64,000 nucleotides of DNA. It comes from DASSUW01 sp963806395. GTDB lineage: Bacteria; Actinomycetota; Thermoleophilia; Solirubrobacterales; Solirubrobacteraceae. A program made the position numbers and the translations under genes. The stretch covers positions 248,001 through 312,000 of the forward strand of contig CAWDYI010000008.1 of the NCBI GenBank assembly GCA_963806395.1, in the 5' to 3' direction. Below the pieces are notes generated by a model. The model did no database searches. It saw nothing but the letters and a program-made list of their open reading frames with translations, and had not been told where the DNA came from. The first letter of the stretch is position 1. Each line of letters opens with the position of its first letter. Shown one piece after another: positions 1-7,342 of the stretch.

Positions 1-275
1 CGCTCGGCTGGTCGGACCTGCAGACGATCGCGCGCGCGGTGATCCCGATCGCGCTGGCCTCGGACACGATCTCGATCACGATCATGGAGATCGTCGACAA
101 CGCGATCATGCTGCTGATCCCAGGCGCGATGGACGCGTCGCTGACCGAGATCGGGTTCTGGGCGGCGCTCGCGGCGGCACTCCTGATCGCCGGCGTCGCG
201 GCGTACCCGGCCAATCGCTGGCTGCTCGCGCGCGGCAAGGGACACGCCGTGCTGCACGCGCACAAGGCGCAATGA
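1..275 (+). CDS. DUF4396 family membrane protein, 3' end only
   Basis: The gene enters from the left edge, reading in frame from base 3, and stops at 275. About 90 C-terminal residues are visible. They carry the family-like stretch LASDTISITIMEIVDN, then LLIPGAMDA, a hydrophobic helix (WAALAAALLIAGVAAYP) and the tail NRWLLARGKGHAV. This matches my recollection of DUF4396 proteins, small multi-helix membrane proteins of unknown function. The next gene, a cation diffusion facilitator, starts 25 bases later, so the two may be cotranscribed; a link to metal handling is only inference. The start lies outside the window. Confidence 0.75.
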   Translation, partial: LGWSDLQTIARAVIPIALASDTISITIMEIVDNAIMLLIPGAMDASLTEIGFWAALAAALLIAGVAAYPANRWLLARGKGHAVLHAHKAQ

Positions 276-300
276 CCGCCGCGCTGCCAAGGTAAGGGGC

Positions 301-1242
301 GTGGGACACCACCACGGGCACTCGCACGGCGTATCGGAGGATGCCGACAGCCGCAAGCTGGCGATCGCGCTCGCGCTGATCGTCGGGTTCATGTGCGTCG
401 AGGTGGTGGTCGGCATCGCCGCCGGGTCGCTGGCGCTGCTGTCCGATGCCGCCCACATGCTCACCGACGCGGGAGCGCTGGCGCTCTCGCTGGTGGCGAT
501 CCGCCTAGCTCGCCGCCCGGCGGCCGGGGCGATGACCTACGGGCTCAAGCGCACCGAGATCCTCGCCGCCGCGATCAACGGGTCGACGCTGCTCGTGCTC
601 GGCCTGCTGATCGTCTACGAGGGCATCCGGCGCCTGATCGATCCGCCGCCCGTCGAGGGAGCGCCGGTGCTGATCGTGGCCATCCTCGGCATCGTGGTGA
701 ACCTCGTCGCCACGCTCGTGCTCGCGCGCGCGAACCGCCGGTCGCTGAACATCGAGGGCGCGTACCAGCACATCCTCACCGACCTCGCGGCGTTCGTGGC
801 GACGGCGATCGCCGGCGCCGTGATCCTGCTCACCGGGTTCGATCGCGCGGACGGGATCGCCGCGCTGCTCGTCGCCGCGATGATGCTGCGCGCCGCATGG
901 AAGCTCCTGTTCGAGTCCGGCCGCGTGTTCCTGGAGGCGGCTCCGCGCGGGTTCGACCCGCAGGCGATCGGCCACCGGATGGCGAGCCACCCCGGCGTCA
1001 CCGAGGTCCACGACCTTCACATCTGGGAGGTCACGTCCGGGTTCCCGGCGCTGTCCGCCCATGTGCTCGTCGGCCGCGACACCGACTGCCACGACGTCCG
1101 GCGTGCGCTCGAGGTGATGCTGCACACCGGGTTCGAGATCGAGCACACCACCCTGCAGGTCGAGCACGAGGGCGGGGAGCTCCTCGAGATCGAGGTCAAG
1201 CCGCGGGAATCACCCAGCCGGCCATCGCCACGAAGTGCGTGA
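301..1242 (+). CDS. Cation diffusion facilitator (CzcD/ZitB-type Zn2+ efflux)
   Basis: A 313-residue CDF transporter, starting at GTG 301. It should export Zn2+ or a similar divalent cation across the cytoplasmic membrane in exchange for protons. The N-terminus is His-rich (MGHHHGHSHG), typical of a metal-loading segment. Six membrane helices are apparent. The two HxxxD metal sites of the family are present, in DAAHMLTDAG (TM2) and HILTDLAAF (TM5). The C-terminal cytoplasmic domain contains EVHDLHIWEVTSG, the usual CDF dimerisation/metal domain motif. The 3' end overlaps the convergent hemolysin III gene by 47 bases. Substrate choice cannot be read from sequence alone. Confidence 0.93.
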   Translation: MGHHHGHSHGVSEDADSRKLAIALALIVGFMCVEVVVGIAAGSLALLSDAAHMLTDAGALALSLVAIRLARRPAAGAMTYGLKRTEILAAAINGSTLLVLGLLIVYEGIRRLIDPPPVEGAPVLIVAILGIVVNLVATLVLARANRRSLNIEGAYQHILTDLAAFVATAIAGAVILLTGFDRADGIAALLVAAMMLRAAWKLLFESGRVFLEAAPRGFDPQAIGHRMASHPGVTEVHDLHIWEVTSGFPALSAHVLVGRDTDCHDVRRALEVMLHTGFEIEHTTLQVEHEGGELLEIEVKPRESPSRPSPRSA

Positions 1243-1846
1243 CGGCGGCCGCGATCACGAGAGCGTGGAAGACCTCGTGGAACCCGAACGTGGCGGGCCA
1301 CGGATCCGGGCGCTTGGTCGCGTAGACCACCGCGCCGGCCGAGTACAGCAGGCCGCCGGCCAGGAACAGCAGCAGCGGCGTGGTGTCCATCAGCGCGAAC
1401 AGCTGCGGCGCCACGAGCAGCGCGATCCAGCCGTACACGAGGTAGGTGATCGTGAACAGCAGCCGGGGCGCCGTCACCCACGCCACGCTGAGCGCGACGC
1501 CGCCGAGCGCGCCGCCCCACACGACCGCGAGGACCGTCACTCGTGTCCAGTCCTCGAGCACGAGCAGCGCGATCGGCGTGTAGCTCGCTGCCAGGAAGAT
1601 GTAGATGGCGCTGTGGTCGATCCGGGCCAGCAGCGAGCGCACCTGCGGGCTGCAGCTCAAGCGGTGGAACAGTGCGCTGCCGGAGAACAGCGCGCACATG
1701 CCGGCGCCGTAGACCAGCGCCGCGGCGCGCGCCGGGCCGGGTTCGGCGACCGCGACGAGGATCACCGCGGCGGCGAGCGCGAGCGGCACGGCCACTGCGT
1801 GCGAGACGCCGCGGAGCAGCGGGATGATGTCCTCGCGATCTTTCAT
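1196..1846 (-). CDS. Hemolysin III / PAQR-type membrane protein
   Basis: A 216-residue protein with about seven membrane helices, starting at ATG 1846. Family marks are ALFHRLSCSP near residue 60, RIDHSAIYIFLAASYTP, and the C-terminal pair GFHEVFHALVIAAAV plus HFVAM. The conserved His and Asp residues form the metal site of the PAQR/hemolysin III superfamily. Bacterial members are usually annotated as channel-forming hemolysin III, but lytic activity is rarely shown and a membrane-lipid role is more likely. Its 3' end overlaps the convergent CDF gene (1196-1242). Confidence 0.9.
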   Translation of the reverse strand: MKDREDIIPLLRGVSHAVAVPLALAAAVILVAVAEPGPARAAALVYGAGMCALFSGSALFHRLSCSPQVRSLLARIDHSAIYIFLAASYTPIALLVLEDWTRVTVLAVVWGGALGGVALSVAWVTAPRLLFTITYLVYGWIALLVAPQLFALMDTTPLLLFLAGGLLYSAGAVVYATKRPDPWPATFGFHEVFHALVIAAAVTHFVAMAGWVIPAA

Positions 1847-1868
1847 CTAGGTTGATAATCGGCCGCCG

Positions 1869-2237
1869 ATGCCAGAACTAATCCACAAACCTTCGCGCGT
1901 CGAAGCCGCGGGGACCAAACCGAAGCTGATCGACGAGTACGTCGGGCGCGTGAGCACGGGGGAGTCGCGCGTCAGCGTCGCCCACATGCGCTCACCGGAG
2001 GGCTGGCTCGAGCCCGGCCAGCGCCCGGACTTCGACGAGTACACGGTGGTGCTCGACGGCTGCCTGCGCGTGGAGCACGAGGATGGCAGCCTCGACGTGC
2101 GCGCCGGCCAGGCCGTACTCGTGCGCGCGAGGGAGTGGGTGCGCTACTCCACGCCCGAGGCCGGCGGTGCCTCGTACGTGGCCGTGTGCCTGCCCGCCTT
2201 CTCGCCCGAGACGGTCCACCGCGACGAGAACGGGTAG
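1869..2237 (+). CDS. Single-domain cupin protein
   Basis: A 122-residue small beta-barrel protein. The cupin core is visible: EPGQRPDFDEYTVVLDG followed by LRVEHEDGSLDVRAGQAVLVRAREWVRY. This resembles ethanolamine-utilisation EutQ-like or generic cupin_2 proteins. The usual metal-binding histidines of cupin motif 1 are not obvious, so a non-metal or sensory role is possible. The ATG at 1869 lies 22 bases from the divergent hemolysin III start, so the two share a very short promoter region. Substrate unknown. Confidence 0.75.
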   Translation: MPELIHKPSRVEAAGTKPKLIDEYVGRVSTGESRVSVAHMRSPEGWLEPGQRPDFDEYTVVLDGCLRVEHEDGSLDVRAGQAVLVRAREWVRYSTPEAGGASYVAVCLPAFSPETVHRDENG

Positions 2238-2266
2238 GAGCGTCAAGGCGATCCGCAAGGACGCCG

Positions 2267-2968
2267 ATGAGACCTGTAGAGATGTCACTGCCGCCGCCCA
2301 GCTCCTCACCGCACGGCTCCGGCCTGCGCGAGTATGTGCTCGAGCTCGAGGCACAGCGGTCCAGAGGCCGCCGCCGCGGAGAGGTCGACCTGCTGCGCCT
2401 GAGCGCGATGGGAGCGTCGATCACGTACGACGGGGCGCTGCACACGACGCTGCGGCTGCCGCTCGGAACGCTCCAGCTCGGCCTCGTCGATCCCGGCGCG
2501 GCGCGCCCCGACGGGATGACCGGCCGCTTCCCGATCCTCAAGCGCCTCAGCGCGACAGCCGTGATCCCGCGCGACCAGGGGATCGAGGGCTGGCTGTGGA
2601 CGAGCCTCGGCGGCTCGGCGATGACCGTGCTCGGGGATCCGGAGGACGCGCCGAACGCGGCGCTCCTGTTCACCAAGCCGCTCGGCGACGACGAGGTCGC
2701 CTGCTTCGAGCCCGAGATCGCCCAGGAGATCGCCGCCCGGTCGCCGCTCGGCGCCCCGGCGATCTACGGCCTGCTGTTCCGCGTGACCGACACGATCAAG
2801 GCCGAGACCGTCTTCCGCCAGTTCGGCCTCCTGCGGCCGGTGAGCGACCGCGAGGTCCCGCCGACCCTGCGCCGCTCACTGCCGACCGATGTACCGGCCG
2901 ACCCGGTCCTCGCCGCGCGCGAGGACACGCACTCGTCCACCTCCGTGGCCCCGCCCGGCCTCGGGTAG
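2267..2968 (+). CDS. Conserved hypothetical protein
   Basis: I do not recognise a family for this 233-residue soluble protein. An in-frame ATG at 2267 or 2282 (MSLPPP) is the likely start, because the longer open frame upstream only shadows the cupin gene. The protein has no signal peptide or membrane helix. It has a compact mixed composition with segments such as RFPILKRLSATAVIPRD and LLFRVTDTIKAETVFRQFGLLRP, and a low-complexity tail. It is followed 18 bases later by the small zinc-knuckle gene, which appears to have its own -10 box (TACGCT 2973-2978). Confidence 0.6.
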   Translation: MRPVEMSLPPPSSSPHGSGLREYVLELEAQRSRGRRRGEVDLLRLSAMGASITYDGALHTTLRLPLGTLQLGLVDPGAARPDGMTGRFPILKRLSATAVIPRDQGIEGWLWTSLGGSAMTVLGDPEDAPNAALLFTKPLGDDEVACFEPEIAQEIAARSPLGAPAIYGLLFRVTDTIKAETVFRQFGLLRPVSDREVPPTLRRSLPTDVPADPVLAAREDTHSSTSVAPPGLG

Positions 2969-2986
2969 TCGCTACGCTGCCCGGCC

Positions 2987-3172
2987 GTGAGCACCGAGCC
3001 GGGCGACTCCTACGATCCGCAGCGTTGCAGCCCCTGCCGCGGCACCGGCACGGTGACCTCGGCGCTCGGCGGGACGCCGCAGCAGATCACCTGCCCGTGG
3101 TGCGAGGGGACCGGGCGGTTCATCCCCGACCACGACGCCACCGCGGCGCGTCGCGAGCAGAGCGACAGCTGA
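2987..3172 (+). CDS. Small DnaJ-type zinc-knuckle protein
   Basis: A 61-residue protein starting at GTG 2987. It contains two CxxCxGxG knuckles, CSPCRGTGTV and CPWCEGTGRF, separated by about 15 residues. This is the repeat of the DnaJ central zinc domain and should bind one Zn2+, although there is no J domain. Such stand-alone knuckles are thought to act in protein or RNA interactions; the role here is unknown. A TAnnnT hexamer (TACGCT) ends 9 bases before the GTG and no Shine-Dalgarno is seen, consistent with a leaderless mRNA. Confidence 0.75.
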   Translation: MSTEPGDSYDPQRCSPCRGTGTVTSALGGTPQQITCPWCEGTGRFIPDHDATAARREQSDS

Positions 3173-3192
3173 GGCCGGCTGCGGACGCAGCC

Positions 3193-3220
3193 GGGACGTC
3201 AACTGCGCTGGGTGGGGAGG
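3193..3220 (+). repeat. Dispersed repeat, GACGTCAACTGCG-type copy
   Basis: The stretch GGGACGTCAACTGCG followed by CTGGGTGGGGAGG recurs at 37205-37230, where it lacks the two bases TC. Its outer part (CGCAGTTGACG) also recurs in inverted orientation at 37320-37330. The 3173-3361 intergenic region holds this copy, the 45-bp palindrome below and no gene. Confidence 0.6.
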
Positions 3221-3251
3221 TGGGCGGCCGTCGCGGCTGCGCCGGGTTCGC

Positions 3252-3296
3252 CGAGTGTCGACTTAGCGGGCCTGAGGCCCCGGAACTCGACACTCG
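3252..3296. repeat. 45-bp palindromic repeat, copy A
   Basis: A palindrome beginning CGAGTGTCGA and ending TCGACACTCG, with a GGGCC-TGA-GGCCC centre. It has the same length as, and matches at 38 of 45 positions by eye, the element at 17969-18013. In this copy four of the stem positions no longer pair, so it looks like a decayed version. It lies between convergent genes (2987-3172 and 3362-3763), so it may also help terminate transcription. Confidence 0.8.
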
Positions 3297-3361
3297 ATCG
3301 GGATCGGGCTCGCTCAGCGGGAGTTTCTCCCCGCGCGTCGCGCGCGCTCGCACGCAGAGGG

Positions 3362-3763
3362 CTAATCCGCCTCGCGCACGACGAGCATGCCGACCCGGCG
3401 CTCGGCCTCCACGAGCTCGATCGGGTATTCGCCGGGCTCGTCCGCCAGCAGCTGGAAGATCGCCGGCGAGTCGGGGTCGATCGCCACGATCTCGTCGAGC
3501 AGGCTCACGGTGTCCAGCTCCGAGCCGCTGACCTCGAGGTCGACGAGGTCGCCCTCGTCGACGACCACGCGCGTGACGCCCTCCGCCGTGTTCAGCCGTT
3601 TCGACACGTTCTCCAGGTGCTTTGCCTCGCCCGCGGGAGCCGTCGGTGTCGCAGTCGACCCGGCGTTGCCGCGGTCGGCCGGCTCGCGCGGCGCGACGCT
3701 CGCCGCGAGCGCCGTGAGGCCCATCAGCACGGCCACGAGGAGCAGGAAGCGACGACCGAGCAT
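3362..3763 (-). CDS. Small secreted or membrane-anchored protein, unknown
   Basis: A 133-residue protein. Residues 3-22 form a single hydrophobic N-terminal segment (RRFLLLVAVLMGLTALAASV), either a signal peptide or an anchor. After a Thr/Ala/Pro-rich linker (residues 30-48) comes a small acidic domain with alternating beta-like segments (GVTRVVVDEGDLVDLEVSG; EYPIELVEAERRVGMLVV). No family recognised. It is divergent from the pilin transcription unit, with about 43 bases between its ATG and the pilin -35 box, so the two could influence each other. Confidence 0.6.
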   Translation of the reverse strand: MLGRRFLLLVAVLMGLTALAASVAPREPADRGNAGSTATPTAPAGEAKHLENVSKRLNTAEGVTRVVVDEGDLVDLEVSGSELDTVSLLDEIVAIDPDSPAIFQLLADEPGEYPIELVEAERRVGMLVVREAD

Positions 3764-3805
3764 GCATCGAGGGTAGTCCGGACGTCCATCTGCGGATAAC
3801 GAACG

Positions 3806-3834
3806 CTTAAGTACGGCCGCGTCGGTGCCGATAT
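3806..3834 (+). promoter_or_regulatory. WhiG/FliA-type promoter of the pilin gene
   Basis: CTTAAG at 3806-3811, exactly 15 bases, then GCCGATAT at 3827-3834. This matches the WhiG/SigD/FliA consensus TAAA-N15-GCCGATAA at nearly every key base. The same spacing and boxes recur at 4525, 6443, 13101 and 19503. The predicted transcript begins near 3841, just before the riboswitch. Confidence 0.85.
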
Positions 3835-3849
3835 CCGGTGTGCCAGACC

Positions 3850-3932
3850 CAAGGTGTCAAAGGCAAATCGTCCGTGAGGGCGAGGCGCAAAGCCACGGAG
3901 CTCCAGGATGGAGCAAGCCGGGTTGCCACCGT
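3850..3932 (+). ncRNA. Cyclic di-GMP-I (GEMM) riboswitch aptamer
   Basis: All key parts of the class I c-di-GMP aptamer are present. GGCAA at 3862-3866 pairs with TTGCC at 3923-3927. The first hairpin is TCGTCC-GTGA-GGGCGA (3868-3883) with a GNRA loop. The conserved receptor core reads GGCGCAAAGCC at 3884-3894, followed by ACGG. The second hairpin is GCTCC-AGGAT-GGAGC (3900-3914), then AAGCCGGG. Immediately after, CCACC-GTC-GGTGG (3926-3938) can form a hairpin that shares two bases with TTGCC. It is therefore mutually exclusive with the closing helix and could be the switching element. The downstream gene is the major pilin. Confidence 0.93.
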
Positions 3933-4008
3933 CGGTGGTGGGAACGGGACCTAAGGCCCTGGCAAGGAAGTCCACAGGCCCACGATCCCTTCAGGAGGGA
4001 CCACCCAC

Positions 4009-4449
4009 ATGCTGCATAAGCTTCGTACGCGCGCTCAGGACGAGAAGGGCTTCACGCTCATCGAGCTCCTGGTCGTCATTCTGATCATCGGCATCCTCGC
4101 CGCGATCGCTCTTCCCGCCTTCCTCAACCAGCGCACCAAGGCGCAGGACACGGAGGCCAAGAGCAAGGTCCGTACCGCTCAGACCGCTCTCGAGACGCTG
4201 TACGTCAACGAGCAGTCGTACGCCACGGCGACCCCCGCCATCCTGCAGGGCATTGAGCCCTCGCTCGGCGACGGTCCGGCCCTGACGGTCCCGGTGGCCA
4301 CGGCTACCAACTGGGAAGTCCGTGCCACGTCGGTCGGCGGTCAGACGTTCATCATCGCCAAGACCGAGGCGACCCCCGGCGTGCCGACGGTCGTCCGCTC
4401 CTGCACCCCGGTCAACAAGGGCGGTTGCCCGGCAACCGGTCGCTGGTAA
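4009..4449 (+). CDS. pilA: Type IV pilin, major prepilin
   Basis: A 146-residue prepilin. It has a short positively charged leader followed by the prepilin peptidase site EKG/FTLIELLVVILIIG; the cut falls after Gly and the mature N-terminal Phe is methylated in known systems. Glu at mature position 5 is present. The hydrophobic helix runs to about residue 40 and is followed by a globular domain. The C-terminus has two Cys (RSCTPVNKGGCP), which could form a disulphide loop. A good ribosome site AGGAGGGA (3993-4000) sits 8 bases before the ATG and can partly pair with upstream TCCC (3987-3990). Expression is likely controlled by a WhiG-type promoter and a c-di-GMP riboswitch. A strong hairpin terminator follows. 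Confidence 0.95.
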   Translation: MLHKLRTRAQDEKGFTLIELLVVILIIGILAAIALPAFLNQRTKAQDTEAKSKVRTAQTALETLYVNEQSYATATPAILQGIEPSLGDGPALTVPVATATNWEVRATSVGGQTFIIAKTEATPGVPTVVRSCTPVNKGGCPATGRW

Positions 4450-4479
4450 GCACTACAGCTTCAAGCAGAATCATTCGTG

Positions 4480-4510
4480 CGAAGCGGGCCTCCGGGCCCG
4501 CTTCGTCGTT
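4480..4510 (+). terminator. Hairpin terminator after the pilin gene
   Basis: An 11-bp stem, CGAAGCGGGCC (4480-4490), pairs with GGCCCGCTTCG (4495-4505) across a TCCG loop, followed by TCGTT. It separates the abundant pilin transcript from pilM, which has its own promoter 15 bases further on. Confidence 0.8.
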
Positions 4511-4524
4511 AAGACCCCATCCGG

Positions 4525-4553
4525 TTCAAGACGCCTCCGTCCCGCGCCGATAC
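4525..4553 (+). promoter_or_regulatory. WhiG/FliA-type promoter of pilM
   Basis: TTCAAG at 4525-4530, 15 bases, GCCGATAC at 4546-4553. The -10 ends 8 bases before the GTG at 4561, so the mRNA should begin at or within a base or two of the start codon. Confidence 0.82.
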
Positions 4554-4560
4554 CACTCAC

Positions 4561-5610
4561 GTGTTCAAGAAGCGATCCTCCTCCTCCCAGGCCGGCATCA
4601 TCGGCCTCGACCTCGATCCCGGCCACATTGCGGCCGCTGAGGTCACCGTCAACGGCTCGCTGTCGCTCAAGCGCGGCGCCGTCACCGCCCTTCGCCCCGG
4701 CGTCCTCCGGGACGGCGAGGTCGCGGATGTCCCTGCACTGGCCGAGGCGCTGAAGGCATTCTTCGCCGAGCACGGGTTCTCGAACCGCGTGCGGCTCGGC
4801 ATCGCCAATCAGCGGATCGTCGTGCGTACGCTCGACCTCCCGCTGCTGGAGGACGAGAAGGCGCTTGCCGCCGCCGTCAAGATCCAGGCGCCGGACCACA
4901 TTCCGATGCCGATGGACGAGGCTGTGATCGACTGGCAGTCTCTGGGCACGGTCCAGAACGCCAACGGCCAGCCGCGCACGCGCGTCGTGGTCGTCGCCGT
5001 CCGCCGCGAGATGGTCGAGCGGCTCGTCGCCGCCGCCAGCGAGGCCGGCCTGAAGGTGGAGGGCATCGACCTGTCCGCCTTCGGGATGGTCCGCGCGCTG
5101 GCCGACAGCAAGGTCGAGGGCGCCGTGCTCTACGTCAGCGTCGCCGGCCTCACGAACGTCGCCGTCGCCAACGCGAGCGGCTGCCTGTTCACGCGTGCCG
5201 CCGCCGGCGGACTCGACGCGATGGCCCATACGCTCGCCGAGCGCCGCGGCCTCACCGTCGAGCACGCGCATCAGTGGCTCCAGCACGTCGGCCTGCACGC
5301 CCCGCTCGAAGGCGTCGACGGTGACACCGAGCTCGTGGCTGCCGCACGCGCGGTGCTCGAGGAGGGCGTACACCAGCTCGCCGACACCGTGCGCAACTCG
5401 CTCAACTTCTACCGCATGCAGGAGAGCGCCGAGCAGGTCGAGCAGGGTGTTCTCACCGGTGCCGCCGTGGCGATCCCCGGCTTCGTCGAGGCGCTCTCGG
5501 AGCAGCTCCGGCTGCCGCTGAGGTCCGCCGTCGTCGAGTCGCAGGACGCGGAGGCCGACCTCGGCCGTCTCACGGTCGCGGCGGGTCTCGCAGTCCACGA
5601 CGTCGCCTGA
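4561..5610 (+). CDS. pilM: Type IV pilus assembly ATPase-like protein PilM
   Basis: A 349-residue actin-fold protein of the cytoplasmic face of the pilus machine. Near the N-terminus GIIGLDLDPGHIAAAEV resembles the phosphate-1 loop of the FtsA/PilM family. The section around residues 100-120 (ILAPDHIPMPMDEAVIDWQ-like) is typical of PilM. PilM binds the N-terminus of PilN and thereby links the PilN/PilO membrane complex to the assembly ATPase. No Shine-Dalgarno precedes the GTG; the WhiG-type -10 lies 8 bases upstream. pilD follows after 48 bases, so the two are probably one transcript. Confidence 0.93.
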   Translation: MFKKRSSSSQAGIIGLDLDPGHIAAAEVTVNGSLSLKRGAVTALRPGVLRDGEVADVPALAEALKAFFAEHGFSNRVRLGIANQRIVVRTLDLPLLEDEKALAAAVKIQAPDHIPMPMDEAVIDWQSLGTVQNANGQPRTRVVVVAVRREMVERLVAAASEAGLKVEGIDLSAFGMVRALADSKVEGAVLYVSVAGLTNVAVANASGCLFTRAAAGGLDAMAHTLAERRGLTVEHAHQWLQHVGLHAPLEGVDGDTELVAAARAVLEEGVHQLADTVRNSLNFYRMQESAEQVEQGVLTGAAVAIPGFVEALSEQLRLPLRSAVVESQDAEADLGRLTVAAGLAVHDVA

Positions 5611-5658
5611 CCGCCTGCGCGCGGGAGGGGAAGGCAACGTGGTGTTGAACCGAGCGTT

Positions 5659-6420
5659 ATGTCGACCGGGCTGGCTGCCGTGATTGCCGGCGTGATCGGC
5701 GCGATCTTCGGCTCGTTCCTGAACGTGGTGGCCTACCGGCTCCCGCGGGGCGAGTCGCTGTCGCATCCCAGGTCGCGCTGCCCACAGTGCGAGACCCCGA
5801 TCAAGCCGTACGACAACGTCCCGGTGCTGTCGTGGCTCGCGCTGCGCGGCAGGTGCCGGGCGTGCGGGGCGGGGATCTCGGTGCGCTACCCGCTCGTGGA
5901 GGCCGGCACAGGGCTGCTGTGCGCGCTCGTGGTGATCGCCAAGGGTCCCGACGAGGACGCGCTGCTCGGCCTCGCGCTCGTGCTGCTGCTCGTGCCGGTC
6001 GCGCTGATCGATCTCGACTACCGCATCATCCCCAACCGGCTGATGCTGATCGGCGCCGTCGTCGCGCCGGCGCTCGTCCTCCTCACGGCGCCCGACGACA
6101 TCCTCGAGCACGTGATCGCCGGCGTCGCCGCAGGTGCCTTCTTCGGCCTGTTCGCCTTCGCGTACCCGCGCGGAATGGGGATGGGCGACGTCAAGCTCGC
6201 AGCCGTCCTCGGGCTGTTCCTGGGGCGCGCCGTGGGCCCCGCGGTGTTCATCGCGCTCGTCTCCGGCACGCTCGTCGGCGCGCTCGTGATCGCACGCAAG
6301 GGCGCTCGCGAGGGCCGCAAGACCGCGGTCCCGTTCGGCCCTTTTCTTGCCTTTGGCGGGATCGTCGCCCTGTTCGCGGGTGACGCGATGGTCGACTTGT
6401 ACCTCGACACCTTCGCGTAG
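5659..6420 (+). CDS. pilD: Prepilin peptidase / N-methyltransferase (A24)
   Basis: A 253-residue polytopic membrane aspartic protease that cuts the prepilin leader and methylates the new N-terminus. The N-terminal domain GSFLNVVAYRLPRGES carries the two CxxC pairs (CPQCETP and CRACGAG) of bifunctional family members. The catalytic aspartates are in LIDLDYRIIPN and GMGMGDVKLAA (GxGD motif). About eight membrane helices are evident. The length is normal for PilD. It sits between pilM and pilN, within the pilus cluster. No clear ribosome site sits right before ATG 5659. Confidence 0.95.
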   Translation: MSTGLAAVIAGVIGAIFGSFLNVVAYRLPRGESLSHPRSRCPQCETPIKPYDNVPVLSWLALRGRCRACGAGISVRYPLVEAGTGLLCALVVIAKGPDEDALLGLALVLLLVPVALIDLDYRIIPNRLMLIGAVVAPALVLLTAPDDILEHVIAGVAAGAFFGLFAFAYPRGMGMGDVKLAAVLGLFLGRAVGPAVFIALVSGTLVGALVIARKGAREGRKTAVPFGPFLAFGGIVALFAGDAMVDLYLDTFA

Positions 6421-6442
6421 GGCTTTGACCCCACCCCGGTGC

Positions 6443-6471
6443 CTCAAGTGGGCTCGGGGCGGTGCCGATAA
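6443..6471 (+). promoter_or_regulatory. WhiG/FliA-type promoter of pilN-pilO
   Basis: CTCAAG at 6443-6448, 15 bases, GCCGATAA at 6464-6471, the best -10 match of the five. The pilN ATG (6482) lies 11 bases after the -10, giving a leader of only a few bases. Confidence 0.85.
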
Positions 6472-6481
6472 GCCAAGCGAG

Positions 6482-7342
6482 ATGAAGGCCATCAACCTGC
6501 TCCCCCCCGACCTTCGCGGCACGCCGAAAAGCGTCTCGTCGAAGGCCAAGACCGCGGCCGTCAATGACGAGCCCGGCGGCATCGGCGCCTTTGTGGTGCT
6601 CGGTGCGCTCACCGTTTGTGTGATCGCACTCGCCGCCTTCGTTCTGACGAACAACGCGATCAAGGACCGCCAGGCGCAGCTAGACGCGGCGACCCGCCAG
6701 GCGCAGAGCATTCAGCAGCGCGTCGCTCAGTTGAAGCCGTACGCCGATTTCAAGGCGATGGCCGAGACCCGCATCCAGACCGTCACGGACCTTGCGTCCT
6801 CCCGGTTCGACTGGGAGCAGGCGATGCGGGACATCTCGCGCGCCATCCCGGCGAACGTCACGCTCAAGACGCTCAACGGCTCGATCTCGAGCGGTGCGGG
6901 CGGCGGCTCGCCGATCCGCGCTGCCATCAGCGCGCCGGCGATCGAGCTCACCGGTTGCACGAAGGGCCAGACGCAGGTCGCCACGCTGCTGTCCCGCCTG
7001 CGCGGCGTCGACGGCGTCACTCGCGTGAGCCTCACCAAGTCGACCAAGAAGGACGCGGTCGGGCCTGCCCCGATTGCCGATGCGTCCGGTGCTCTTTCCG
7101 GTGACGGCTGCGGTACTGGCCGCCCGCCGGAGTTCGCGATCATCATGTTCTTCGAGCGCTCGAAGGTTCCCGCCACGGTGCAGGACATCACCGTCCAGCC
7201 CACGTCCGGGACCGCCGAGACCGCGGCTCCTGGTGCCGCCGGCACGACCGCCGAGCCGGCCACCGGTGGCGTCACGACGCCCCCGGCCGACCCCGGCGCG
7301 GCCACGCCCGCCCCGACCCAGCAGGGAGTGGGTGCCGAATGA
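6482..7342 (+). CDS. pilN: Type IV pilus assembly protein PilN
   Basis: A 286-residue bitopic membrane protein. The N-terminus MKAINLLPPDLRG is the PilN motif that docks onto PilM. A single membrane helix follows (residues 38-60), then a coiled-coil segment (DRQAQLDAATRQAQSIQQRV) and a ferredoxin-like domain (RDISRAIPANVTLKTLNG). The tail of about 60 residues is Thr/Pro/Ala-rich and probably extended. It should pair with PilO to form the alignment subcomplex. ATG 6482 was chosen because of the motif and the WhiG-type promoter just upstream. Its stop overlaps the pilO ATG (ATGA). Confidence 0.92.
   Translation: MKAINLLPPDLRGTPKSVSSKAKTAAVNDEPGGIGAFVVLGALTVCVIALAAFVLTNNAIKDRQAQLDAATRQAQSIQQRVAQLKPYADFKAMAETRIQTVTDLASSRFDWEQAMRDISRAIPANVTLKTLNGSISSGAGGGSPIRAAISAPAIELTGCTKGQTQVATLLSRLRGVDGVTRVSLTKSTKKDAVGPAPIADASGALSGDGCGTGRPPEFAIIMFFERSKVPATVQDITVQPTSGTAETAAPGAAGTTAEPATGGVTTPPADPGAATPAPTQQGVGAE

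Noticed and set aside
3252..3296. CRISPR repeat
   Set aside because: Single palindromic copies far apart; no spacer-repeat array and no cas genes.
4471..6711. Very long minus-strand open frame (746 codons) opposite pilM-pilD
   Set aside because: Antisense shadow typical of very high G+C DNA; the plus-strand proteins are clear family members and the minus product is a low-complexity Arg/Glu/His-rich sequence.
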